Positions 8,075-15,927 of a stretch of 37,933 bases of DNA are shown piece by piece. The notes under the pieces are model-generated. The model saw only the letters and a list, made by a program, of their open reading frames with translations. It was not told where the DNA came from and ran no database searches. The stretch comes from Planctomycetaceae bacterium (GTDB taxonomy: Bacteria; Planctomycetota; Planctomycetia; Planctomycetales; Planctomycetaceae), in contig JANQQW010000057.1 in NCBI GenBank assembly GCA_028284885.1, positions 1 through 37,933 of the forward strand, given 5' to 3'. Both the position numbers and the translations under genes were made by a program. Each line of letters begins with the position of its first letter. Positions within the stretch are counted from its first letter, which is position 1.

Positions 8075-8100
8075 GTCCGGTGAGGTGCGTCGGACCGGAC
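8075..8100. promoter_or_regulatory. Inverted repeat just upstream of the SDR gene
   Basis: GTCCGGT (8075-8081) and ACCGGAC (8094-8100) are perfect reverse complements separated by 12 bases, starting 8 bases upstream of the SDR start codon. It could be an operator half-site pair or a 5' leader hairpin. Nothing else stands out in the 235-base divergent gap 8067-8301. Confidence 0.35.
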
Positions 8101-8301
8101 AGGTTAGCAGCCGAGCGGGGGCGTCGCGAGCGGGTAAGCGACGGAACCAGCCTCTTCTCGGTACAGGGGAAATCAAGTGCGAGCGAATCTCGAGGGCGCG
8201 GTCGGCCATGATGTGGGCCGCACGCTCCACCACCGATGCTGGTATCCTTCCAGCACGCGGTAGACGGTTGCCAGTCCGATATTCAAACCAAAGGTGCGGC
8301 G

Positions 8302-9270
8302 ATGATCAACGACCGGTTCGAGCGGCTCGAGTGTCGTGAGAGGCAGTTGACGATGGAGTGCGACAACATCAGGGCGTTACTGGCTAGGCGGCATGAGGAT
8401 CACGAGAAACGAATACAGGAGATTGCAAGCTGGAGGCAGACGATCCTCGCGTGCGCTTTGGTGTTCACCGGTGGTCTATATGTCGTCTATGGTCTCAAGC
8501 CTGAGGAGGTTGCGCGGGACGTGGCTCACGAGGTTGCTCGGGAGGCCGCGCACGATGCGGCCGAGCTAGAGGCTGCACGCGCAGTCCTCAAAGTTCCAGA
8601 GCGTATACGGGAGCAAACTCAAGACACGCTCGTCGCGGAGGTGAATAAGGCGATCGACGGGCAACTCAACGAAACGACAATGAAGGCCATCCAAGAGAAG
8701 AGAAGGGAGGCGCAGAGTATCGTCGACGCGTTGGTAGAGCTTCAGGACAAAGTCAACGCTGAACCGCTCGTCGCGATTCACACTTCAGTGACGGCGCTTC
8801 AGGAGGAGGCGAAAGCTCGTGAAGGCGCAATACTGGGGTGGGCGGTCGTTGGTGTTAAGGGAGACACAACGGAAGCACGTCTCAGCCAATCGATCCGCTC
8901 GGTCGAGCGAAAGGAGGTCAAGCAGACTCGACAAGTCCCGACACCCGCAGATCCAAGTAGTCCGATTACACGCAAGCTAAGTGAGTATCACTACTACGTC
9001 TCAACTAATATCAGCCGCCCGAAGGCAGAGGATCTCGCAATCATTGTGACGCCGAAGGGCGGGGACGTGTTCTGCTTTGGAAGCGCCATTGACGTGAAGA
9101 CAGACGAGGCCGGTAGGTTGCAGTTCAAGGTTCAGATCAGAAGGCTCGACGGTGAGGCTGTCGCTGCGGCATTCACTATGCTCATTGTTGGCCACGCTCG
9201 CCCGATGGCATTTCCTCCGCTGGATCAGGGTGCCGCTGCCAGTAAGGCGGGCGCCCAAGGAGCACAGTGA
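8302..9270 (+). CDS. Membrane-anchored coiled-coil hypothetical protein, AT-richer
   Basis: The 322-residue product is not recognised. Residues 1-45 are charged and helical, followed by one membrane segment (about 47-66, ILACALVFTGGLYVVYGL), then a long Ala/Glu/Arg helical stretch with repeating EVA/EAA blocks (about 70-180) that reads as a coiled coil, and a beta-rich C-terminal part (from about 230). I chose the ATG at 8302 because AAGGTG lies five bases upstream; an upstream in-frame ATG at 8236 would add 22 residues without a clear ribosome site. Codon use is far less GC-biased than in dapB or ftsH. It stands alone between two minus-strand blocks. Confidence 0.6.
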   Translation: MINDRFERLECRERQLTMECDNIRALLARRHEDHEKRIQEIASWRQTILACALVFTGGLYVVYGLKPEEVARDVAHEVAREAAHDAAELEAARAVLKVPERIREQTQDTLVAEVNKAIDGQLNETTMKAIQEKRREAQSIVDALVELQDKVNAEPLVAIHTSVTALQEEAKAREGAILGWAVVGVKGDTTEARLSQSIRSVERKEVKQTRQVPTPADPSSPITRKLSEYHYYVSTNISRPKAEDLAIIVTPKGGDVFCFGSAIDVKTDEAGRLQFKVQIRRLDGEAVAAAFTMLIVGHARPMAFPPLDQGAAASKAGAQGAQ

Positions 9271-9408
9271 CGCGTGACTCATCGTTGGCAGTGCGGATGA
9301 TACGCTGGCTTGTTAGCGGGGGATCTTAGTGTATGCGGAATCTCGATCTCTGCGACATCGCGGAGCCGCTAGTGGCACAGAGGCCGACCCACAGTGACGG
9401 CCGTCGTT

Positions 9409-9444
9409 GGGCGGTCCGAGCCGCCCTCCATTGTGGGGCGGCTC
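9409..9444 (-). terminator. Triple-arm GC hairpin just past the ftsH stop
   Basis: GAGCCGCCC (9418-9426) pairs perfectly with GGGCGGCTC (9436-9444) around a 9-base loop, starting 5 bases beyond the ftsH stop. The same CCGCCC arm also pairs with GGGCGG at 9409-9414, giving two mutually exclusive hairpins. No T-run follows on either strand. The rest of the 9271-9449 gap shows nothing recognisable. Confidence 0.5.
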
Positions 9445-9449
9445 TAGGC

Positions 9450-11489
9450 CTACGCGCCGTCGGCGGACTCGCGGGTCGGGCCTTCGTCTTCCTCGGCGGT
9501 CGACGTGGTCGGTTCAGCCGGTTTCGACTTCGGGCCGACGAAGGTGCCCGGCTTGATGCGGGGGCCGGAGTCGTGTTCGTCGAGGATCTTCGCGAGGTGG
9601 TTGGCGTCCATCGTCTCGACGTCGATCAGGTCCTTCGTCATGTGCTCGAGCACGTCGCGGCGCTCGGAGAGGATCTCGACGGCCGTGTCGTACTGCTCGT
9701 CGATGATCCGCTTCACCTCGAGGTCGATCTCGCGGACCGTCGCGCCGCTGTGCGAGACGTCGCCGCCGGTCGTCGCACCGGCGAGGAACGGGGAGGTCTT
9801 CGTCTCGCTGTAGTGCATGCGGCCGAGAGTGGGGCTCATGCCGAACTCGGTGACCATGCGGCGGGCGATGTCGGTGGCTCGTTCGAGGTCGTTCTGGGCC
9901 CCGGTCGAGGTCTCGTCGTAGACGATCTTCTCCGCGGCGATGCCGCCGAGCAGGCAGGCGATGCGGTTCTCGAGTTCGGACTGGGTGACGAGTTGGCGGT
10001 CGTCGGTCGGGCGGTGCATGGTGTAGCCGAGGGCGCCCATGCCACGGGGGATGATCGAGATCTTGTGGACGGGATCGGCGTGTGGCAGGCTGCAGGCGAC
10101 GAGGGCGTGGCCGCACTCGTGGTAGGCGACGCGCTGCTTGACCTCCTCGACGATGATGCGGTTGGCCTTCTCGAGCCCGGCGACGACGCGTTCTACCGCC
10201 TCCTCGCACTCGGTCATGCCGACGCGGTTCTTGTCCTTGCGGGCGGCGAGCAGGGCTCCCTCGTTGACGAGGTTGGCGAGGTCGGCCCCGACGAAGCCGG
10301 GCGTGATTTTGGCGAGGTGGTGCAGGTCGACGGTGTCGTCCATCTTGATCTTGGCGGCGTGCACCTTGAGGATCGCCTCGCGGCCCTTCACGTCGGGGCG
10401 GTCGACGAGCACGTGCCGGTCGAAGCGACCGGGCCGCATCAGCGCCGGGTCGAGCGTCTCCGGGCGGTTGGTGGCCCCCATCACGATGACCGACTGGTCG
10501 GAGGAGAAGCCGTCCATCTCGACGAGGAGCGCGTTCAGCGTCTGCTCGCGTTCGTCGTGCCCACCGGGGAGGCCGCTGCCGCGGACCTTGCCGAGGGCGT
10601 CGAGTTCGTCGATGAAGATGATGGCGGGCGACTTGGCGGCCGCCTGCTGGAACATGTCGCGGACGCGGGCCGCACCGACGCCGACGAACATCTCGACGAA
10701 GTCCGAGCCGGAGAGGCTGAAGAAGCCGACCCCGGCCTCGCCGGCGACGGCCTTGGCGAGCAACGTCTTGCCGGTGCCCGGCGGGCCGACGAGCAGCACA
10801 CCGCGGGGGATGCGACCGCCGAGGGCGTGGTACTTCTCCGGGCTGCGGAGGAACTCGACGACTTCTCTGAGTTCCTCGACCGCCTCCTCGATGCCGGCTA
10901 CCTCGTTGAAGGTGATGTGCACGTCTTCCTGGGCGTACAGCTTGCCGCGGCTGCGGCCGAACGACATGGCCGTCCCGGCCCCCCCCATTCGCCGCATGAC
11001 GAACAACAGCACGAGGACGAACAGGATCGGCAGGATGAGCAGCGGGGCGAGTGTCTGCCACGGCGTCGGCGGGTCGGCCCCGTCCACGTCGATGTTGGCC
11101 GCCTTGAGGCCCTTCTCGAGCCGCTGCATCAGCTCGCCGTTGCCGTCGAGGCCGATGCGGTGGACCTTGAACTTCTTCGTCCCCTCGGGCGTTGCCTTGG
11201 TCTTCTCGTCGTTCGGCTTGCTCTGATAGGTGATCGTCTGCGGGCCGATTTCGACCTCGTGAATCTCGTTCGACCCACCTTCGACTGCAGCCAAGAACTC
11301 GGAGAACTTCGTCTCCTTGCGGAACTGGTCCTCGCTCATCACCGAGAACAGGACGCAGGCGAGCAGCAACCCGATCATCAGGTACCAGAACAGGTTGCTG
11401 GACGGCTGACGCTCCGGCCGGCGATCCTGTCCGCGGCGGGGCGGGGTCGGGTCCTTGCCTGGCGGGGTCGGCTGCGACTCGTCGGACAT
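9450..11489 (-). CDS. ftsH: ATP-dependent zinc metalloprotease FtsH
   Basis: The 679-residue membrane protease is a hexameric AAA+ enzyme that extracts and degrades membrane and cytosolic proteins. A Pro/Arg-rich cytosolic tail (1-31) leads to a membrane segment (about 33-51), an extracytoplasmic domain, and a second segment (about 147-165). The AAA domain has Walker A GPPGTGKT (235-242), Walker B IFIDEL (291-296) and the second region of homology ending MRPGRFDR (351-358). The zinc site is HECGH (457-461), with a downstream Asp near 534 as probable third ligand. The C-terminus is an acidic, Thr/Ser/Pro-rich disordered tail. Length is typical. It stands alone, divergent from dxr across 284 bases; I see no good ribosome site before its ATG. 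Confidence 0.97.
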   Translation of the reverse strand: MSDESQPTPPGKDPTPPRRGQDRRPERQPSSNLFWYLMIGLLLACVLFSVMSEDQFRKETKFSEFLAAVEGGSNEIHEVEIGPQTITYQSKPNDEKTKATPEGTKKFKVHRIGLDGNGELMQRLEKGLKAANIDVDGADPPTPWQTLAPLLILPILFVLVLLFVMRRMGGAGTAMSFGRSRGKLYAQEDVHITFNEVAGIEEAVEELREVVEFLRSPEKYHALGGRIPRGVLLVGPPGTGKTLLAKAVAGEAGVGFFSLSGSDFVEMFVGVGAARVRDMFQQAAAKSPAIIFIDELDALGKVRGSGLPGGHDEREQTLNALLVEMDGFSSDQSVIVMGATNRPETLDPALMRPGRFDRHVLVDRPDVKGREAILKVHAAKIKMDDTVDLHHLAKITPGFVGADLANLVNEGALLAARKDKNRVGMTECEEAVERVVAGLEKANRIIVEEVKQRVAYHECGHALVACSLPHADPVHKISIIPRGMGALGYTMHRPTDDRQLVTQSELENRIACLLGGIAAEKIVYDETSTGAQNDLERATDIARRMVTEFGMSPTLGRMHYSETKTSPFLAGATTGGDVSHSGATVREIDLEVKRIIDEQYDTAVEILSERRDVLEHMTKDLIDVETMDANHLAKILDEHDSGPRIKPGTFVGPKSKPAEPTTSTAEEDEGPTRESADGA

Positions 11490-11665
11490 GCGGGGTGCGT
11501 CGTAAGGGGAGTCGTGACAATGGTATGGGGCGGGTGGTGGTCCCCGCGGCCCAATCGAGCAACTCTATGCCCGATTTCCGAGACGGTCAACAGACGGTGC
11601 GGCGAATGGCCGTTCGGTTGCGACCGCTGCGAAGGGATTGAAGGTGCTGCGGGCGTTCTGGCAAC

Positions 11666-11694
11666 TTGCGACGCTCGCACAACACCCCTAGAAT
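11666..11694 (+). promoter_or_regulatory. Candidate sigma-70-type promoter for dxr-rseP
   Basis: TTGCGA (11666-11671) and TAGAAT (11689-11694) are separated by exactly 17 bases and match the -35 and -10 consensus at four and five of six positions. They lie in the divergent ftsH/dxr gap, about 80 bases before the dxr ATG. Transcription would start near 11701. Confidence 0.5.
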
Positions 11695-11773
11695 CCCGCC
11701 AAATCGAGTGGCAATGGAGTGTTGCGCCGAATCTCGTCCTGGCGTCAGGACGACTCTGGCCGAACGGAGACCG

Positions 11774-12922
11774 ATGAAACGCATCGCCCTGCTGGGTTCG
11801 ACCGGCTCCATCGGCACCAGTTGTCTCGACGTGGTGGCCGAGCACGGCGACCGGGTCGAGGTCGTCGGTCTGTCGGCCCATCGGCAGTGGGAGATGCTCG
11901 CCGAGCAGGCGGGGCGATTCGGTCCTCGGCGGGCCGTTCTCGCCGACGAGTCCCTCGAGGGGAGTCTCGACGGCAATCGATTCCCGCCGTCCCTGTCGTT
12001 GGAGTTCGGGGCCGACGCGCTCGAGCGTCTCGCGGCGGACGACGCGGTGGACATGGTGGTTGCGGCGATCGTCGGAGCGGCCGGGCTGCGGAGTTCCTGG
12101 GCGGCCTTGGAGGCCGGGAAGGACCTCGCCCTCGCGAACAAGGAGACGCTGGTCGTCGCGGGGCCGCTCGTCACGAGGCTCGCCGCGGAGCGGGGGGCCG
12201 CGATCCTGCCGGTGGACAGCGAGCACTCGGCCATCTTTCAGGCGTTGCAGGCGGGGCGGCCGACGGAGGTGCGGCGGGTCGTGCTGACGGCGAGCGGTGG
12301 GCCGTTCCGGGGGTGGTCGAAGGGCCGCCTCGCGGAGGTCACGCCGGCCGAGGCGCTCGAGCATCCCACGTGGGACATGGGGGCGAAGATCACGATCGAC
12401 TCGGCCACCATGATGAACAAGGCGCTCGAGGTGATCGAGGCGCGGTGGCTGTTCAACCTGCCGGCCGACCGAATCGAGGTGGTCGTGCACCCGCAATCGA
12501 TTCTACACTCGTTCGTGGAGTTCGTGGACGGCAGCGTGGTTGCGCAGTTGTCCCCGCCCGACATGCGGCTACCGATTCAGTACGCCCTGACCTACCCGGA
12601 CCGACTGGAGGGGGTGGGGCCCCGGATGGACTGGACGGCCTCGACCCGGTTGGACCTGGAGCCACCGGACCTCGACGCCTTCCCGGCGCTCGGACTGGGT
12701 TTCGAGGCGGCACGGCGAGCCGGGACGTGTGGCGCGGTGCTGAACGCCGCGAAAGAGGTGGCGGTGGAGCGGTTCCTGAACGCTGACTTGAAGTTCCCGG
12801 ACGTGGCTCGCCTGTGCGGGGACGTCCTCGATGGACACGATTTCGACCCGAGCCCGACGCTGACCGACCTGTTGCGGTTGGACGCCCGGACTCGGGAGGA
12901 GGCCCGACGTTGGACTGCCTGA
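11774..12922 (+). CDS. dxr: 1-deoxy-D-xylulose 5-phosphate reductoisomerase
   Basis: The 382-residue cytoplasmic enzyme makes 2-C-methyl-D-erythritol 4-phosphate with NADPH in the MEP isoprenoid pathway. Signatures: [16 protein letters not shown] (NADPH binding), [22 protein letters not shown] (metal-binding Asp/Glu), the flexible-loop region [28 protein letters not shown] and [13 protein letters not shown] chose the ATG at 11774 because MKRIALLG is the natural start and GGAGA lies just before it; the frame is open further upstream. It overlaps the start of rseP by 13 bases. The dxr-rseP order is common in bacteria, usually after uppS and cdsA, which are not here. Confidence 0.97.
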   Translation: MKRIALLGSTGSIGTSCLDVVAEHGDRVEVVGLSAHRQWEMLAEQAGRFGPRRAVLADESLEGSLDGNRFPPSLSLEFGADALERLAADDAVDMVVAAIVGAAGLRSSWAALEAGKDLALANKETLVVAGPLVTRLAAERGAAILPVDSEHSAIFQALQAGRPTEVRRVVLTASGGPFRGWSKGRLAEVTPAEALEHPTWDMGAKITIDSATMMNKALEVIEARWLFNLPADRIEVVVHPQSILHSFVEFVDGSVVAQLSPPDMRLPIQYALTYPDRLEGVGPRMDWTASTRLDLEPPDLDAFPALGLGFEAARRAGTCGAVLNAAKEVAVERFLNADLKFPDVARLCGDVLDGHDFDPSPTLTDLLRLDARTREEARRWTA

Positions 12923-14931
12923 CCGACTTCTCGCTGCTCGCGCTCTCGTTCGACGTCTTCGCCGCTCTGCGGGTGGCGATCGGGCTGGGGCTCGTCATCT
13001 TCTTCCACGAACTGGGGCACTTCGCCGTCGCCAAGTGGTGCGACGTGGAGGTGGAGCGGTTCAGCATTGGGTTCGGCCCGATCCTGTGGCGGATCAAGAA
13101 GGGGGAGACCGAGTACGCGCTCTCCGCGATTCCGTTGGGCGGGTACGTGAAGATGCTGGGGCAGGACGACATGGACCCCAGCCAGCTGACGCAGGAGGAG
13201 ATCGCCGAGGACCCGCGGTCGTTCTCGGCCAAGTCGGTTCCGCAGCGGATGGGGATCATCTCCGCGGGCGTGATCATGAACGTCGTCACGGGCCTGCTGT
13301 TCTTCGCGATCGCCTTCCAACTCGGCGTCGAGCAGACGCCGCGAATCGTCGGCGGCGCGCAGCCGGGCTACCCGGCGTGGGAGGCCGGCATCCGCGAGGG
13401 CGACCGGATCGACCGCATCGGCGGACGGCGAATCACCAGCTTCTCTGACGTGCAGCGGGCCGTGGCGCTGACGGCGTCGAAGACGCTGGTCGTGGAGGGG
13501 ATGCACGCCGACCAGTCCCGGTTCCGCGTGGAGCTCCAGCCGTACAGCCCGAACGACAACGACTCCGTGCGGCAGCGACTGATCGGCGTGACGCCGATGA
13601 GCGGGCTGGAGACGGCGAAGATGCCCGAGGGGCGAGCACCGGTCGTGACCGGCTCGGCCGCGGACAAGGCGAAGCCGGCCGTCCCGGGCGGTCACGTCGT
13701 CGCCAAGGTGGACGGCGAGGCCGTCACGGACTTCACCCAGTTGCAGGCCCTCGTCACGGCGAAGCGGGGCTCGGAGGTCACGCTCGAACTCGAGCCGGTC
13801 GGCGAGGACGCGGGCAAGCCGACCAAGGTCGAACTGCCGGCCGCCCCGTTCCGCACGCTCGGCCTGCGGTTCGAGATCGGGCAGGTGGCCGCCGTCCGGG
13901 CCGACTCCCCCGCGGCGAACGCCGGACTCCGGGCCGGCGACAAGATCACGCACGTCGTGGCCGACGGGGTCGAGGAGGCGATCGGCAAGGACCTCGACCC
14001 GTTCCGCCTGCCGGACCGCCTGCACGAACTCGCCGGAAAGGACGTCGAGATTCGCTACAGCCGGGAGGTGCCCGGCAGCGACCGCGAGGACCACGCGATT
14101 CACCTCGTGCCCGACGCCCGGCCCGGCTGGACGGAGCCACCGTCTCGCGAGGGGGTGCCGCTCTCGATTCCGGCGATCGGTCTGGCCTTCCACGTCATCC
14201 CGCGCGTCCACTCCGTCGAGGAGGACGGTCCGGTCTCCGGTGAGGTGACGGCCGGGGCGAAGCTCGTCGAGTGGAAACTGGTGAAGGACCCTGAGGCCCC
14301 GACCGACGGGTACAAGAAGTCCGTGATCGAGATCGACCTCGACGGCAAGCAGCCCAATCTCGCGTACGCCTTCTGGCTCACGCAGCACCTTCCCGGTCGC
14401 AAGGTGCAGCTCGTCGTGAAGAGCGGCGAGGAGCCGGCGAAGACGCTCGACGTGGAGACCGTGGCCGCGGAGGACTGGTACCTGCCCGGCACCCGCGGGC
14501 TGCTGCTGTACTCCCTCGCGGAGATGCGGCCGGTCGACGGGTTCGGCGACGCCCTCGGAGCGGCCTGCCTGTTCACCAAGAACTCGATCACCGACATCTA
14601 CCTCACGCTGCGGAACGTCGCGTTGGGCGAGCTCTCGGCGACGAACTTCAGCGGTCCGGTCGGCATCTTCGAGATGGGGGTGAAGGTGGCCGCGCAGGGC
14701 TACGCACCGCTGCTGATGTTCCTCGGCATCCTCAGCATGAACCTCGCCGTGATCAACTTCCTGCCGATCCCCGTGCTCGACGGCGGGCACATGGTCTTCC
14801 TGTTGTGGGAGGGGATCACCCGCAAGAAGCCGAGCGAACGCGTGGTCGTCGTCTCCACGAACGTGGGCGTCGCCCTCATCCTCGGGCTCGTCTGCTTCGT
14901 GATGTACCTCGACCTGTTCTACAACCGCTGA
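12910..14931 (+). CDS. rseP: RseP-type site-2 intramembrane zinc metalloprotease
   Basis: The 673-residue protein is a polytopic site-2 protease that cuts transmembrane substrates such as anti-sigma factors. The first membrane segment carries the zinc motif HELGH (residues 33-37), and the C-terminal one carries the LDG motif in [15 protein letters not shown]. Between them are PDZ-like regions (for example [21 protein letters not shown] and [16 protein letters not shown]) and further extracytoplasmic sequence. E. coli RseP is about 450 residues, so the middle is expanded by roughly 200. I chose the TTG at 12910 because GGAGGAGG sits seven bases upstream, inside the end of dxr; the overlap implies translational coupling. 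Confidence 0.93.
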   Translation: MDCLTDFSLLALSFDVFAALRVAIGLGLVIFFHELGHFAVAKWCDVEVERFSIGFGPILWRIKKGETEYALSAIPLGGYVKMLGQDDMDPSQLTQEEIAEDPRSFSAKSVPQRMGIISAGVIMNVVTGLLFFAIAFQLGVEQTPRIVGGAQPGYPAWEAGIREGDRIDRIGGRRITSFSDVQRAVALTASKTLVVEGMHADQSRFRVELQPYSPNDNDSVRQRLIGVTPMSGLETAKMPEGRAPVVTGSAADKAKPAVPGGHVVAKVDGEAVTDFTQLQALVTAKRGSEVTLELEPVGEDAGKPTKVELPAAPFRTLGLRFEIGQVAAVRADSPAANAGLRAGDKITHVVADGVEEAIGKDLDPFRLPDRLHELAGKDVEIRYSREVPGSDREDHAIHLVPDARPGWTEPPSREGVPLSIPAIGLAFHVIPRVHSVEEDGPVSGEVTAGAKLVEWKLVKDPEAPTDGYKKSVIEIDLDGKQPNLAYAFWLTQHLPGRKVQLVVKSGEEPAKTLDVETVAAEDWYLPGTRGLLLYSLAEMRPVDGFGDALGAACLFTKNSITDIYLTLRNVALGELSATNFSGPVGIFEMGVKVAAQGYAPLLMFLGILSMNLAVINFLPIPVLDGGHMVFLLWEGITRKKPSERVVVVSTNVGVALILGLVCFVMYLDLFYNR

Positions 14932-14963
14932 GCGTCGTCCGGTCGTGAGGGGGGAACGTCCGA

Positions 14964-15923
14964 TTGCACGTCCTCCACACCCGCCCGCCGCACCACCGGC
15001 GTTACCGGGTCGAGTCGTTGGCGTACTCGCCCGACGGTGAGTTCCTGCTCGTCGGGATCGACCGTCGCGAGCGGGAGTGCTGGGCGACGGACCGCGAGGG
15101 CCGGCTGCTGCGACTGGACCCGAGAGGCCGTACCGACGAAGAACTCGAACGCGTCGGCGAGACGATCTCCGACGTCGCCTGGTCCGAGGACGGCACACGC
15201 GTCGCCGCGGTCGGCGGAGGACGGCTCGCCGTACTGACGCGGGACTTCGAGACCGTCGCTCGTGTTCCTCTGCCGTACGCGACGGCGGTCACGTTCGGGG
15301 TTCACCAAGAGGTGATCGTCACGTTGAGCCGTCATCACGGTGGCGGGGTCCTACGACTCGACCCCGCTTCAGCGGCGACAGCTCCGTGGTGTTCGGAACA
15401 GGTGCCGAGTGCCCTCGGGGACGAGTGGAGCGGGCCGCGCGGGCTCGGCCTTCGCTTCCTGCGGGGGTCGGTCTCCGCGACGATCCACCCGGACTACGGC
15501 CTGATCGTCGGTGGGCGGGACGGCGTCTGGATCGAAGAGCACGCGGGCTCCAAGGCACGCGTCGCGGGGGCTGGGTGGTTCGAGACCCTCGACCTGTCTC
15601 CGGACTCACGCGTGCTGGCCGCCGCCGCGGTGGCACGGGTGTTCTGCTGGAGCGTCGGGGAGTCGTCTCTCGACGGTCGGCGGGAACTCGTCGGTCACCG
15701 GAAGGAAGTGACCGCACTCGCCTTCAGTCCGGACGGCCGGTTCCTGCTCTCGACGAGCCTCGACGGCACCGTCCGATTGTGGGATCCGGCGAGCGGCCGC
15801 GAGGTCGCCTGCCTCGACTGGGGAATCGGGCCGGTCCGTTCGCTCGCCTGCCACCCGGACGGGACGACGGCGGCGGTCGGCGGTGGGCGACGCGATGCGA
15901 TCGTGGTGTTCGACCTGCCGTGA
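14964..15923 (+). CDS. WD40-repeat protein
   Basis: The 319-residue product contains WD40-type beta-propeller repeats. Clear blades are VESLAYSPDGEFLLVGID near the N-terminus and TALAFSPDGRFLLSTSLDG followed by TVRLWDPASG near the C-terminus, with degenerate ones between. It lacks a signal peptide, so a cytoplasmic scaffold or regulator is likely. The TTG at 14964 follows a G-rich ribosome site about ten bases upstream (GAGGGGGGA). It starts 32 bases after rseP and may be in the same transcript. Its stop is only 4 bases from the stop of the convergent YfhO-type gene. WD40 proteins are abundant in planctomycetes; the partner is unknown. Confidence 0.85.
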   Translation: MHVLHTRPPHHRRYRVESLAYSPDGEFLLVGIDRRERECWATDREGRLLRLDPRGRTDEELERVGETISDVAWSEDGTRVAAVGGGRLAVLTRDFETVARVPLPYATAVTFGVHQEVIVTLSRHHGGGVLRLDPASAATAPWCSEQVPSALGDEWSGPRGLGLRFLRGSVSATIHPDYGLIVGGRDGVWIEEHAGSKARVAGAGWFETLDLSPDSRVLAAAAVARVFCWSVGESSLDGRRELVGHRKEVTALAFSPDGRFLLSTSLDGTVRLWDPASGREVACLDWGIGPVRSLACHPDGTTAAVGGGRRDAIVVFDLP

Positions 15924-15927
15924 CGGC

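Noticed and set aside
9333-11777. An 814-codon plus-strand frame over ftsH
   Set aside because: It is the antisense shadow of ftsH, which has all its catalytic motifs on the minus strand.
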